From contig JACDOL010000004.1 of NCBI GenBank assembly GCA_017656165.1, positions 1 through 64,000 on the forward strand: a stretch of DNA of 64,000 nucleotides, written 5' to 3'. The stretch's first letter is position 1. Each line of letters opens with the position of its first letter. The notes beneath the pieces were generated by a model. It saw only the letters and a list, made by a program, of their open reading frames with translations. It had not been told where the DNA came from and made no database searches. Positions 8,952 to 17,862 of the stretch are shown in pieces. Source of the DNA: Desulfotomaculum sp. (GTDB taxonomy: Bacteria > Bacillota > Desulfotomaculia > Desulfotomaculales > Desulfohalotomaculaceae). The position numbers and the translations under genes were made by a program.

Positions 8952-8992
8952 AACTTTTACATATACCAAAACCACCCATTATGGGTGGTTTT
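8952..8992 (-). terminator. Terminator downstream of the repressor
   Basis: taccaaaaccacccattatgggtggttttatac. Confidence 0.65.
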
Positions 8993-9626
8993 ATACTTCA
9001 AAAACAACCTTTACTACCTTACCGATTATCCGCACCTCTTCAGCTTTATAAATCTGAGGCTTGTACATTGGGTTGTCTGGATAAAGTATTACAGCTTCTT
9101 CTATGGGCTTAACACGCTTTAATGTTGCTTCATTGCCGTTTACAATAACTACAGCAATATCAGTATTCTCAACGTAATTTTGCCGACGTACCAACACCTT
9201 GTCCCCAGGATAAATACGGCTGCCTATCATACTGTCACCCTGCTCGACCAGGAAGAAGTATTCCCCGTCGTTTATGTCACTAACAGGCACATCTTCATAG
9301 CCGATAATGTGTTCATCTGCATATATGGGTTCACCGGTACGGATTATACCTAACACCGGTATTTTTTTAGTTTTGCCTACCGGTATGGCTTCTGGGGGTA
9401 GGGGGTTGCGGTGGTCAGAAAGACCCAGTAAATAATCAGCAGTAACATTAAAAAATGACGCTAAGTAGTTAATGGTCTCTAAGCTTGGTTGCAGTCTATT
9501 GTTTTCATATTTGGATATGACTGCCTTTTTTAGGTTAAGCTTTTGTCCTAGTTCTTCCTGTGTAAGCCCTTTTTCTTCCCTAAGCTTTTTCAATCTTTTA
9601 CCAAAACTCACAAAAATCAACTCCAA
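8991..9626 (-). CDS. CI/LexA-type phage repressor (XRE HTH plus S24 peptidase)
   Basis: HTH LREEKGLTQEELGQKLNLKKAVISKYENNRLQPS; S24 QGDSMIGSRIYPGDKVLVRRQ...ATLKRV. Confidence 0.92.
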   Translation of the reverse strand: MELIFVSFGKRLKKLREEKGLTQEELGQKLNLKKAVISKYENNRLQPSLETINYLASFFNVTADYLLGLSDHRNPLPPEAIPVGKTKKIPVLGIIRTGEPIYADEHIIGYEDVPVSDINDGEYFFLVEQGDSMIGSRIYPGDKVLVRRQNYVENTDIAVVIVNGNEATLKRVKPIEEAVILYPDNPMYKPQIYKAEEVRIIGKVVKVVFEV

Positions 9627-9638
9627 CTTAATAATATA

Positions 9639-9749
9639 CTATCCATTATGGAAACTAAAGGAATGTTTCCAAAAGGGAAATTATTTTTTCCTTAACCTCT
9701 TGACAGTATCCAAAAAAGAAACTATAATCAAAGTATCCATAAAGGAAAC
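9639..9749. promoter_or_regulatory. Divergent repressor/cro control region with four operator-like palindromes
   Basis: ctatccattatggaaac (9639-9655), gtttccaaaagggaaa (9665-9680), gtatccaaaaaagaaac (9706-9722), gtatccataaaggaaac (9733-9749). Confidence 0.8.
9700..9728 (+). promoter_or_regulatory. Perfect sigma-A promoter for the cro-like gene
   Basis: TTGACA (9700-9705), 17-bp spacer identical to an operator, TATAAT (9723-9728). Confidence 0.88.
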
Positions 9750-9762
9750 ATCAGGAGGTGAT

Positions 9763-10014
9763 ATGGTGTACAAAAAGTTAAGGCAAATAAGAAATGAAAA
9801 AGGCATATCAGCAATGGAAATGGCAAATTTGCTAGGGCTAAAGACTGAAGCAGCTTACTATAAAAAAGAGAGCGGTATTATTAAAATATCTTTATCGGAA
9901 GCTAAATTGATTTCAGAAAAACTTCAAAAACCAATAGAAGAGATTTTTTTTGAAGATGACGTTTCCTTTATGGAAACAAACGAATTAGAAAAACCCACCG
10001 GCACCACTGGGTAA
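9763..10014 (+). CDS. Cro-like HTH protein
   Basis: Start follows aggaggtgat; KLRQIRNEKGISAMEMANLLGLKTEAAYYKKESG. The track ORF start at 9472 is too long. Confidence 0.8.
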   Translation: MVYKKLRQIRNEKGISAMEMANLLGLKTEAAYYKKESGIIKISLSEAKLISEKLQKPIEEIFFEDDVSFMETNELEKPTGTTG

Positions 10015-10052
10015 ATCAAAAGTCTTCGATGGGGGGGTGAGAGGGAGGAAAC

Positions 10053-10376
10053 CTAACGCGGCAGTCTTCTAGCACCCATTAACTTAGCTTCGTGTCTAGC
10101 GACCTTGGCTAAAACATAAGTGATGCTGTCATCAATATCAGTTAGCTTATCGCTGATCTGGTCCAGCTTATCATTTTGAACTTCACGGTCATCAAAGAGG
10201 GCACGAACCTTGTCAACCAATTCGTTTTCAATGCGGGTTTCAATACGCTGTTGACCTCTCTTGAGTTCGTCAACATCAGATTTAAGATTGTTAACTTCGG
10301 AACTGATTTCCTGTTGACCGTCTACCAAAGACTTTAGCTGCTTTAGCACAAGGCTTTGAAATTCTTCGTTGGTCAT
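10053..10376 (-). CDS. Coiled-coil protein
   Basis: Heptad-rich VNNLKSDVDELKRGQQRIETRI... Confidence 0.5.
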   Translation of the reverse strand: MTNEEFQSLVLKQLKSLVDGQQEISSEVNNLKSDVDELKRGQQRIETRIENELVDKVRALFDDREVQNDKLDQISDKLTDIDDSITYVLAKVARHEAKLMGARRLPR

Positions 10377-10378
10377 AG

Positions 10379-10717
10379 TTAGTTTCCTTTCGTTTTATTC
10401 TTTTCTACCAGGGCCTCCAGCAGCTCGGTAAAAGTTTCAAGCTGGTAGGGGTGGAGTTGGCGAGCTAATTCGGTAATGCGTTTTATTTCTGGAGGCAACG
10501 GTTCCGTTTCCTGGGTGTCGGCAAAGAACTCGGCTAAGGTAATGCCTAGGGCCTTGCAAATACGAGATACCTTTTCAACTGTAGGCTGTTTTTCGCCGCG
10601 TTCTATCTCATGAAGGTAGGTAGATGAGATTTCCGATAACTTAGATAGTTTATAAACACTGAATCCTTTGCTTTCTCTTAACTCTTTGAGTCTTTTTGCA
10701 ATATTCACATAAATCAC
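10379..10717 (-). CDS. XRE-family transcriptional regulator
   Basis: KGFSVYKLSKLSEISSTYLHEIERGEKQPTVEKVSRICKALG. Confidence 0.85.
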   Translation of the reverse strand: MIYVNIAKRLKELRESKGFSVYKLSKLSEISSTYLHEIERGEKQPTVEKVSRICKALGITLAEFFADTQETEPLPPEIKRITELARQLHPYQLETFTELLEALVEKNKTKGN

Positions 10718-10796
10718 CGTTTGGTTAAATTTGGGATTGATACGCTATAGCGTAATTATAACATAAATTTTTTTAGGATATAATACGCTATAGTTG

Positions 10797-10825
10797 TTGA
10801 CAGTAATAAGCTATAGTTGTATAAT
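10797..10825 (+). promoter_or_regulatory. Perfect sigma-A promoter with ctatag motif in the spacer
   Basis: TTGACA-gtaataagctatagttg(17)-TATAAT; further tacgctatagcgta motifs nearby. Confidence 0.85.
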
Positions 10826-10850
10826 CTAATCAACAATAGGGGGTGAAAAA

Positions 10851-11066
10851 ATGTTTGCTAATAAACTAAAGCGTCTTAGAGAAGCCAAAGGGTGGACTAA
10901 GTCACGCCTGGCTCAAGAGGCGAACATTTCTCAAACATATGTTGGCGAACTGGAAGCTGGGACAAAACAGCCCACCATTCGGACATTAGAAAAAATTGCA
11001 TCTGCACTGGGAGTGTCTGTGCCGAAGTTACTTGAGGACGATAAATCTAAGCCTAAAGCCGGCTGA
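10851..11066 (+). CDS. XRE-family HTH protein
   Basis: KGWTKSRLAQEANISQTYVGELEAGTKQPTIRTLEKIASALG. Confidence 0.85.
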   Translation: MFANKLKRLREAKGWTKSRLAQEANISQTYVGELEAGTKQPTIRTLEKIASALGVSVPKLLEDDKSKPKAG

Positions 11067-11180
11067 ACCAGCCGCTGTACTACTGAATGAGGGGGGAGTT
11101 TGGCAAACCCACCGGTACCACCGGGTGAAATAACAACTCTTTGACAACTGAATAAAGGTAGTAAAGGAGGAGGGTATAAA

Positions 11181-11387
11181 ATGTCCCAGGCGCAGGACAA
11201 AAAACATGAGAACTACCCGCGCCTTATGACCATCCCTGAAGTTGCAAAAATCCTCCGTATAGGCGAGGCCAGGGCCTATGAGTATGCAAGGCAAAGAATA
11301 TTCCCGGTCTTTTATCTGGGCCGGCGGGTAAGAGTGCCTACAAAGCAATTTTTTGAATGGCTCGATCAACAAGCAGACCGGGGCTAG
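11181..11387 (+). CDS. Excisionase-type HTH DNA-binding protein
   Basis: LMTIPEVAKILRIGEARAYEYARQRIFPVFYLGRRVRVPTKQFFEWLD. Confidence 0.75.
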   Translation: MSQAQDKKHENYPRLMTIPEVAKILRIGEARAYEYARQRIFPVFYLGRRVRVPTKQFFEWLDQQADRG

Positions 11388-11424
11388 TACCACGGGAGAC
11401 AAGCAGTATAAAAGGGGAGATGGG

Positions 11425-11769
11425 ATGCTAGTGCAGTTCAAAAATGACAAGCACCGCAGGAACTATGAGCAACTGCTGGCCATGGTTCACCCAGGGACAA
11501 GGAGCAGCATTGAGTACCAGGCAGCGCTGTATATATTGGCTGCAATTGATTACAAGCAGGAAGTAATTGCAGAGCACATTGGCGACGGTATAAGGTTCCG
11601 CGAGTTGGTGCAAAAAGCTAGGACATGGAGCACTGCAGAAAGGAGGATGGTAGAACTGGCAGGGGCCTTATTCAACGGTCGCAGCGCTGATCTTGATCAA
11701 TGCTTTAGGCCGCTGGATAAGCAAAATACTGCGGTGACACTGGAAGCCATGAAAATGCGGTATTTGTAG
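11425..11769 (+). CDS. DUF6075-like phage protein
   Basis: MLVQFKNDKHRRNYEQLLAMV...AALYILAAI pattern. Confidence 0.5.
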   Translation: MLVQFKNDKHRRNYEQLLAMVHPGTRSSIEYQAALYILAAIDYKQEVIAEHIGDGIRFRELVQKARTWSTAERRMVELAGALFNGRSADLDQCFRPLDKQNTAVTLEAMKMRYL

Positions 11770-11830
11770 ATGGTTGGCAGGATAAGTCCCCGGTCACTGG
11801 CGCCAAGTAACCGGGGTGGAAGGGAGGTGA

Positions 11831-12064
11831 GTGGAGGGGATGACGGAAGATCAGCTGCGCCTGGACAGTGAATTGGATAGATTGGAAAGCCAAATCATTT
11901 CCCTGGAAACCGCAATACAGCATTTTTATCGCTTAGCAACAATCAATAACAGTTTCAAGAAAAAAGCTTGGGAAATGGAAAGAGAACTTGCAGCTTTGCA
12001 AATTAAGCGCCATGAGTTGTTAAAAGAGTATGAAATGCTTTCTGCTCCGGTTGCTGCATCTTAA
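11831..12064 (+). CDS. Hypothetical coiled-coil protein
   Basis: ORF in the early operon. Confidence 0.4.
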   Translation: MEGMTEDQLRLDSELDRLESQIISLETAIQHFYRLATINNSFKKKAWEMERELAALQIKRHELLKEYEMLSAPVAAS

Positions 12065-12144
12065 GTTAAGCATAACACTAACTGGCATATTTAACCATGT
12101 CGCTTAATGGCTAATTTTTACCGAAAAGATGTCGCAAAGGAGGG

Positions 12145-12738
12145 ATGAAGTTGCTGCAAGTTGACTATCAAAAGTACATGAAACTAAGCAACAATACTAT
12201 TGAGGGAACTGCGTTTGATTTAGACATATCTGTACGTCATATGCAGCGCTATTTAAAACATGAAACACCAATTCCTGATGACAAGGTTATGGAAATGACA
12301 CGCATTTTTGGCCCAGTAGCTGCAGCAATGCCTTTTGAACATTTTACCTACCAAAGCGAAATTGGCAGAAAGCTATATCCTTCACCGCTGAATAGCATCG
12401 ACAATACATTCCCGGCATTCTGTTTTAAAGCTGTTGAGGAGTTAGAAGAGATGACTGAGGCACTGCAGGCCATGTGCAGGATTGTTTTTAACAATCGGTT
12501 GATGACAGAAAGCGAAGCCAAAATGTTTGATAAGCTGTTCCGCGAAGTTCTGGACGTTGAGCAGCTATGTTTAGAGATAAAAATTAAGTACGCAAAGCTA
12601 AGAGGTATCGAGGCCTTGGAATCTAGAGTGAAAGAGCATAAGCAGAAGATGGTTGAACGCGGTTATCATGTGATGTCGGAAAAAGAAAAAAGGCCCGCTC
12701 AAGTTGCCGAACAGCGAGCCACTTACAAATATGCCTAA
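12145..12738 (+). CDS. Hypothetical phage early protein with possible HTH
   Basis: Intact 197-aa ORF with aaggagg RBS. Confidence 0.55.
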   Translation: MKLLQVDYQKYMKLSNNTIEGTAFDLDISVRHMQRYLKHETPIPDDKVMEMTRIFGPVAAAMPFEHFTYQSEIGRKLYPSPLNSIDNTFPAFCFKAVEELEEMTEALQAMCRIVFNNRLMTESEAKMFDKLFREVLDVEQLCLEIKIKYAKLRGIEALESRVKEHKQKMVERGYHVMSEKEKRPAQVAEQRATYKYA

Positions 12739-12772
12739 TTAAATTATAACACAATGGAGGGGTTATCAAAAT

Positions 12773-13015
12773 ATGAAATGCCCCGTATGTAAAGAAAAAC
12801 TTGACGGTAACTACTGTCATAAATGTGGCGAACATTACTGTGATAAATGCAGCGGACAAATGGAGCTTATCCCGATGCAATTTTCCGAACCACGGTATGT
12901 TCCTCCAGGGAATATAGAGGTTGATGTAATAGAAACTGAAGTGCTGCATTGCCGTCATTGTGAGGGAACCAATGATGAAGTTTTACCCGGGACAGATAGT
13001 TACCCACCTTTTTAG
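12773..13015 (+). CDS. Small zinc-ribbon protein
   Basis: Multiple CxxC motifs: CPVCKEKLDGNYCHKCGEHYCDKC...CRHC. Confidence 0.55.
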   Translation: MKCPVCKEKLDGNYCHKCGEHYCDKCSGQMELIPMQFSEPRYVPPGNIEVDVIETEVLHCRHCEGTNDEVLPGTDSYPPF

Positions 13016-13143
13016 AGATATTGGAGTTTGCACGGTAATAGAGTACAGTACCACAGTTGCTGGTTGGCCGGTGGTGGTTGTACAGGACTCCACCGGCCAA
13101 CAGTACCAGTTTAATGAAATGTATCTTAGGAGGGTTAAGAATT

Positions 13144-13473
13144 ATGAAAGATCATGTTATAAAACGCCTCATGGAATTACCAAACCAATTAATGGAAGCT
13201 GAAAGAGAAGTAATTGTGGCTCAAAATGAAGTCCAAAAGGCCAAAGCAGCCCTGGTTGAAAAAGAGACCGAGCTTTTGATAAATGGAGAAATTGATGGTA
13301 AAAATGCAGCTATTCGTGATGCGCAGTTGAAAGATAAGACAGCTGCCGAAAGAGAGGCTGTGGCGGAAGCAGAGAAAACGCTGTCTTTCAAAAAGCTTAT
13401 ACTTAATGGTTTGCAAGGCGAATTCAAAGCACTGCGTTCTGTGGCGCAATTATTAGTTGTGGAGGTTGAATAA
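13144..13473 (+). CDS. Hypothetical coiled-coil phage protein
   Basis: Starts after taggagggttaagaatt; overlaps the next gene closely. Confidence 0.6.
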   Translation: MKDHVIKRLMELPNQLMEAEREVIVAQNEVQKAKAALVEKETELLINGEIDGKNAAIRDAQLKDKTAAEREAVAEAEKTLSFKKLILNGLQGEFKALRSVAQLLVVEVE

Positions 13474-14478
13474 ATGGCTGACTTACAGATTGCTCAAAAC
13501 AATCAATCGGTAGTAATGGAAGTAGATGGTGGAACACCTCAAGAGATGGCCATGCGTTTGGCAGACATGAAGTCAAAACTTGGGTTGGTTCAAAAATTTT
13601 TCAAAGAAGTTATGGTAAAAGACCAAGACTACGGGGTTATTCCCGGTACAGATAAACCAACCTTGTTAAAACCAGGGGCTGAAAAATTATGTGAATTGTA
13701 CGGATATGCACCGGTTGTTAAGCAGGTCGATGAGCTATCAGATAAAGAAACCGGCTTTTACCGGGCCAGGGTGACGGTGGCGCTTATACACCGGCGTACC
13801 GGAATAACAATCGCTGAAGGCGTTGGCGAGGCTAACACCAACGAGGGACGGTACCGCTGGCGTTGGGTACCGGAATGGAAGCTGCCTCCTGGTATCGATA
13901 AGGAGTCACTGTACTGTGAAGAGAGAACCGGCAGGAACGGAAAGTACCTTATGTACCGGATTGAGAACGAGGACCCGTGGACGCTCTGGAATACCGTTTT
14001 AAAAATGGCGAAGAAGCGAGCGCTTGTCGATGCGGCATTATCTGCAACCAGGTCGTCCGGTTTATTTACTCAAGACGTTGAAGATCTGCAAGCTTGGGCA
14101 TCGGCTGAAAACTATTCTGCGGTTGAAAGTTATCCTACAACACAAGCCCAGGGAAGCAACCAAAGCAGCCAAAATAACCGGGCAAAACGTAATAACCAGG
14201 GCCCGCGCAACCCGGATGCACCAAGTAGCGAGGCACAACAAAAGGCCATATACGCTATCGCTTCTAAAAAAGGCCTCGATAACGGTGAGTTAAAGTTGTG
14301 GCTCAGTGACCAGTACGGTACTGAACATACAAGCGAGTTAACCATGGGCCAGGCCAGCGAGTGCATCAATTATCTACAGGATACGGATCCGGAGGAGATA
14401 AAGCAAAAAGTGGTTGAGCTCTCCGGGCAAACCACAATGTTCGGGGATGAAGAAGATAAAGACGACGTACCGTTTTAA
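13474..14478 (+). CDS. Conserved phage DNA-metabolism protein of unknown function
   Basis: KDQDYGVIPGTDKPTLLKPGAEKLCELYGY signature; early-region position. Confidence 0.6.
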   Translation: MADLQIAQNNQSVVMEVDGGTPQEMAMRLADMKSKLGLVQKFFKEVMVKDQDYGVIPGTDKPTLLKPGAEKLCELYGYAPVVKQVDELSDKETGFYRARVTVALIHRRTGITIAEGVGEANTNEGRYRWRWVPEWKLPPGIDKESLYCEERTGRNGKYLMYRIENEDPWTLWNTVLKMAKKRALVDAALSATRSSGLFTQDVEDLQAWASAENYSAVESYPTTQAQGSNQSSQNNRAKRNNQGPRNPDAPSSEAQQKAIYAIASKKGLDNGELKLWLSDQYGTEHTSELTMGQASECINYLQDTDPEEIKQKVVELSGQTTMFGDEEDKDDVPF

Positions 14479-14537
14479 AGACTACCCGGCTGGCGCCTAA
14501 CCAGCCCAGCCGGGTGTTTTTACAGGAGTTGAGGCCA

Positions 14538-14762
14538 ATGCAGCAAGCTAATGCTAAGGCGTATGTACGGCAGGGTAATGTATATCACCTACAGTTCAGG
14601 CAGCACCGGCCAGTGACTGCCAACCGCCGGCTTGTGTGGCGGCCGATAAATGCGGTGCAGCGGTGGCTCGAAGGAGAGGATAAGCTAGCTGCAAAAGCGG
14701 TGGCCTGCGGAGTATTGGCGGTGGCAGCAGTGTACTTAGTGGCCCAGTTATTTAGACGGTAG
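14538..14762 (+). CDS. Small predicted membrane protein
   Basis: C-terminal hydrophobic AVACGVLAVAAVYLVAQLF. Confidence 0.4.
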   Translation: MQQANAKAYVRQGNVYHLQFRQHRPVTANRRLVWRPINAVQRWLEGEDKLAAKAVACGVLAVAAVYLVAQLFRR

Positions 14763-14825
14763 TATGACTATTAGGTGGACAGAAATGGAATGAGTTTCAA
14801 AGCAACTGTAGTTGGAGGGTTATAA

Positions 14826-15686
14826 ATGCCAAAAGGTGACCGGGAGTTTTTTAAAGCCGATACAGATGACGGATATACCACAATAGCAAATTTGCTGCTT
14901 GAAGCTCTGGCCATGGCAAAACTTAGCGGGGTCCAGAAGGATGACCAGATAACACTTAAAGAGTTTGCCCAGGCTTGCGGTACCAGTGAAGCATATGTAT
15001 CAAGGCAGCTTAAGCAGTTGGTTAATTGGAATATTGTTTTAAGAACTACATATGAACCTGGCAAAGCTCCCCGGTACACCATTAATACAAGGGTTGCAGA
15101 ATGGGACAAGGGTTGTATAAATGTGCAAGGGTTGCATGAATGTGAAATACAAGGGTTGTACAAATGTGCAAGTCAAGGGTTGCACAAATGTGCAAGGGTT
15201 AACCAAGCTCGAGCCCAGGAATCCCAAGGCTCGGAGCCACCCCTAAATAAAGTATTAAATAAAAATAAAAAAAATAATGATGTTGATGATGATAACGCGC
15301 GCACGCGCGTGATAACAGAAAACACTGGCATTGTCAATACTTTTGAAAACGAATTTGGTAGACCTCTGTCAAGCATGGAGATACAGCAGCTTATAGCCTG
15401 GCTAGAAGATGACAAGTTAACAGATGAGCTGCTGATTGAGGCTCTTAAAAGGGCTAGTCTAGCTGGTAGGCTTAACTTTGCCTATATTCGTGGGATTATC
15501 AACAATTGGCTAAAAAACAATGTCAGGACACTGCGTGAGGTGCAAGAGCGTGATAAGCAATTCAAAGAACGGAAAGAGCGCAGTAGTAAGGGCGTTGGTA
15601 GATCACCGCCCGATGTTGAACGTAGTTGGAAAGATTCATGCAGTGAAGACCGCAAAAAAATGTATGACGCTCTTCTGATGAGCTGA
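14826..15686 (+). CDS. Phage replication initiator-like protein (winged helix plus DnaD-like C-terminus)
   Basis: N-terminal HTH TLKEFAQACGTSEAYVSRQLKQLVN; C-terminal FENEFGRPLSSMEIQQLIAWLEDDKL...YIRGIINNWLKNNVRT. Confidence 0.7.
   Translation: MPKGDREFFKADTDDGYTTIANLLLEALAMAKLSGVQKDDQITLKEFAQACGTSEAYVSRQLKQLVNWNIVLRTTYEPGKAPRYTINTRVAEWDKGCINVQGLHECEIQGLYKCASQGLHKCARVNQARAQESQGSEPPLNKVLNKNKKNNDVDDDNARTRVITENTGIVNTFENEFGRPLSSMEIQQLIAWLEDDKLTDELLIEALKRASLAGRLNFAYIRGIINNWLKNNVRTLREVQERDKQFKERKERSSKGVGRSPPDVERSWKDSCSEDRKKMYDALLMS
15089..15200 (+). repeat. Six iteron-like repeats (AAGGGTT) in the initiator gene
   Basis: Copies begin at 15089, 15108, 15127, 15151, 15175, 15194 (spacing 19,19,24,24,19). 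Confidence 0.75.
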
Positions 15687-15697
15687 AAGGGAGTGGA

Positions 15698-15880
15698 GTG
15701 ATGGCTAACGTGCAGAATGTACTGGAATACTGCCAACAGAACAGCGCTAAGTTGGATCGGATGACCACCTCGGAGATATCCAGACATCTCAAGGAGCAGT
15801 TTCCTGATACACCGGTGATGGTGATAGTGGATGCCCTGGCTACATGGTGTACAGAGCACCGGCCAAAGATTGCGGGGTAA
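15698..15880 (+). CDS. Hypothetical phage protein
   Basis: Short ORF in operon context. Confidence 0.4.
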   Translation: MMANVQNVLEYCQQNSAKLDRMTTSEISRHLKEQFPDTPVMVIVDALATWCTEHRPKIAG

Positions 15881-15884
15881 TATT

Positions 15885-16064
15885 ATGCAGCTGGCATTAC
15901 GGTTATTGGGCAAGTTGATATTAAGTACTGAAAAATGCCCGAGGTGCGGCCGGCAGTCAGTTCAGCGGTTTCCGGCGGTGAGAGTGACGTATTACCGGTG
16001 CCAGTGGTGCGGGCATCGGTGGAAACAAAACAAACAACTCAACCACGCACCGGTACGCACATAA
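15885..16064 (+). CDS. Zinc-ribbon protein
   Basis: CPRCGRQSVQRFPAVRVTYYRCQWCGHRW. Confidence 0.5.
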   Translation: MQLALRLLGKLILSTEKCPRCGRQSVQRFPAVRVTYYRCQWCGHRWKQNKQLNHAPVRT

Positions 16065-16083
16065 AACCACGGGAGGTGTAACT

Positions 16084-16398
16084 TTGCCAAGATCAGATAT
16101 ATACAAACTTCGGCCGCGGGACGAGTTGGTTGTCATATTAGATGACCTGGACTTCAGTTGGCACGAGGAAGAAATCAACCGGGTGGTTGATATGTGGAAT
16201 GAGGGGTACAGCATATCAGAAATTGTCCGGGAGATTAGGCCGCCAAGAAGTGGTTTAAAGACCAAGAGAGATGCCGAGGATGAGGTGGCACTGTTGATTT
16301 TCCACCTGGCACGTGAGGGAAGAATCGAACCACGGCCAGGTGGAGTGTGGGGGAAAGAGGACCCTGGCTACGCGCCAGGGCGAAAGAAAAATAAATAA
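16084..16398 (+). CDS. Hypothetical phage protein
   Basis: Operon ORF. Confidence 0.5.
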   Translation: MPRSDIYKLRPRDELVVILDDLDFSWHEEEINRVVDMWNEGYSISEIVREIRPPRSGLKTKRDAEDEVALLIFHLAREGRIEPRPGGVWGKEDPGYAPGRKKNK

Positions 16399-16436
16399 TT
16401 GGCAAGTTCTATTATACCACAAAGGGGGCTGGCGCT

Positions 16437-16625
16437 TTGAACAGTCACGTAGGAACCGGCGAACTGTACCATGACAAGTTAAACAGCGAAATTAGAGCAT
16501 TTCTTAACAAGATGATAAATAAGTATGGTGAAGAAGCCGTCAAGAGGGCGGTTAAATTGTGGGTGGTTAACAATACTAGAGCCGTAGCGTGGTTGAAAGA
16601 TCAGTTAAGGGCGGGAGTGGCGTGA
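16437..16625 (+). CDS. Hypothetical phage protein
   Basis: Operon ORF. Confidence 0.4.
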   Translation: MNSHVGTGELYHDKLNSEIRAFLNKMINKYGEEAVKRAVKLWVVNNTRAVAWLKDQLRAGVA

Positions 16626-16630
16626 CACGC

Positions 16631-16987
16631 ATGAGTCTTAAAAAAGCCCGGGCCCTGGGCATCATCCCAGGCCCGGAACAACAAAAACAACCTGCCAAAG
16701 AAAAGCCCAAGGGCAACCTAAAAGAGAGAGATATCCAACGTCAGATTAAGGAGTACTTGCAGTGGCACGGTTGGCTTGTAGTTAAAATTCATCAGTCGTT
16801 AGGTAGTTACAAAGGAATTGCTGATTTATATGCGCTGAAGAACGGACGCAGCGTTTGGATTGAGGTAAAGACACCGAAGGGTAAGCAATCCAAGGATCAG
16901 GAGCAGTTTGAAAAGGATATTAAAGCCCATGGTGGAGAGTACATGGTGGCTAGAAGCGTGGAAGATGTTATGGGTTTGGAGGGATAA
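16631..16987 (+). CDS. VRR-NUC domain nuclease
   Basis: LKERDIQRQIKEYLQWHGWLVVKIHQSLGSYKGIADLYALKNGRSVWIEVKTPKGKQSKDQEQFEKDIKAHGG. Confidence 0.9.
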   Translation: MSLKKARALGIIPGPEQQKQPAKEKPKGNLKERDIQRQIKEYLQWHGWLVVKIHQSLGSYKGIADLYALKNGRSVWIEVKTPKGKQSKDQEQFEKDIKAHGGEYMVARSVEDVMGLEG

Positions 16988-17347
16988 ACATGCCAGCACA
17001 GCATAAACGCCCCGGCAGAACGGCCCGGGAAGAACGGCGGAGAAGGACACAAGCTAAGCAGGTACAAGTAAGAGTGGTAGTGTTTCAGCGGCCAAAACCG
17101 GCCATGCACGGGCCAGGCCGGGTGGTGGCCATTGGTGAGGTGGTTTGATGATGTTGTTTGTATCTGGTATGGCTGTTGGATATATAGTCTCATTATTAAC
17201 TTTGGTTTTACTTCAGAAAAACCAGAAATATAAAAAGTTTCCCGGTACGCTCAGCCGGGATTAAGCCTCTTCACACACTGCATCAACAAATACGGCAGGC
17301 CTGCAAAACTAATGGGCAGCGCAGCAGGCCTGCCTGAAAGGGGTGAC

Positions 17348-17575
17348 ATGATGATTAAAATCCCAAGAAGCGGTTACACGTATGTAATAGATAACCTTGT
17401 AAAATACATGTGCCTTGAAGATGGCAAAGAATTTATTATCAGCGAGCATGACAGCAAGAATGGTGTTCATTGCCCTTTCTGCCAAAGCCATAATACTGAG
17501 GCTATTTCGATACTTGAAGATAATGACTTGCTGGACGCCTTGGGATGTATGTGTATATCTCATATAGAGGAGTGA
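17348..17575 (+). CDS. Small zinc-finger-like protein
   Basis: HCPFCQSHNTEAISI; RBS aaggggtg. Confidence 0.45.
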   Translation: MMIKIPRSGYTYVIDNLVKYMCLEDGKEFIISEHDSKNGVHCPFCQSHNTEAISILEDNDLLDALGCMCISHIEE

Positions 17576-17649
17576 TACGCACTCTGTTAATGTTGCGACA
17601 CAAAGAAGGTGTCCGTATTCAGACACCTTTCTTTGAATGGAACCATGCA

Positions 17650-17862
17650 TTAACCAAAATTAATATTCGAACCACCAAAAAGTATAACAGCTATCAGTAA
17701 AAGTCTGAAAGCTTGCCAATATGTAATTTTCTTTAGGTTGAATACCTGCGGCATGGTAATATTCCAGAACCACTGAAAAAGCCAAGTTACAAGGAATACT
17801 AGACAAGTACCAAAGACGATTAAGCTCAAAATATTTAAGAAAATATTTGTTAGAAGACCCAA
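17650..17862 (-). CDS. Small membrane protein on the opposite strand
   Basis: Hydrophobic ORF ending ITYWQAFRLLLIAVILFGGS; RBS agaaggtgatat before a TTG start. Confidence 0.5.
   Translation of the reverse strand: MGLLTNIFLNILSLIVFGTCLVFLVTWLFQWFWNITMPQVFNLKKITYWQAFRLLLIAVILFGGSNINFG

Noticed and set aside
9472-9762. N-terminal extension of the cro-like ORF in the track.
   Set aside because: It is antisense to the repressor gene and crosses the operator/promoter region; a strong RBS precedes the ATG at 9763.
15089-15200. CRISPR array.
   Set aside because: Repeats are only 7-8 bp conserved with 11-16 bp gaps and lie in frame inside a CDS; no cas genes are seen.
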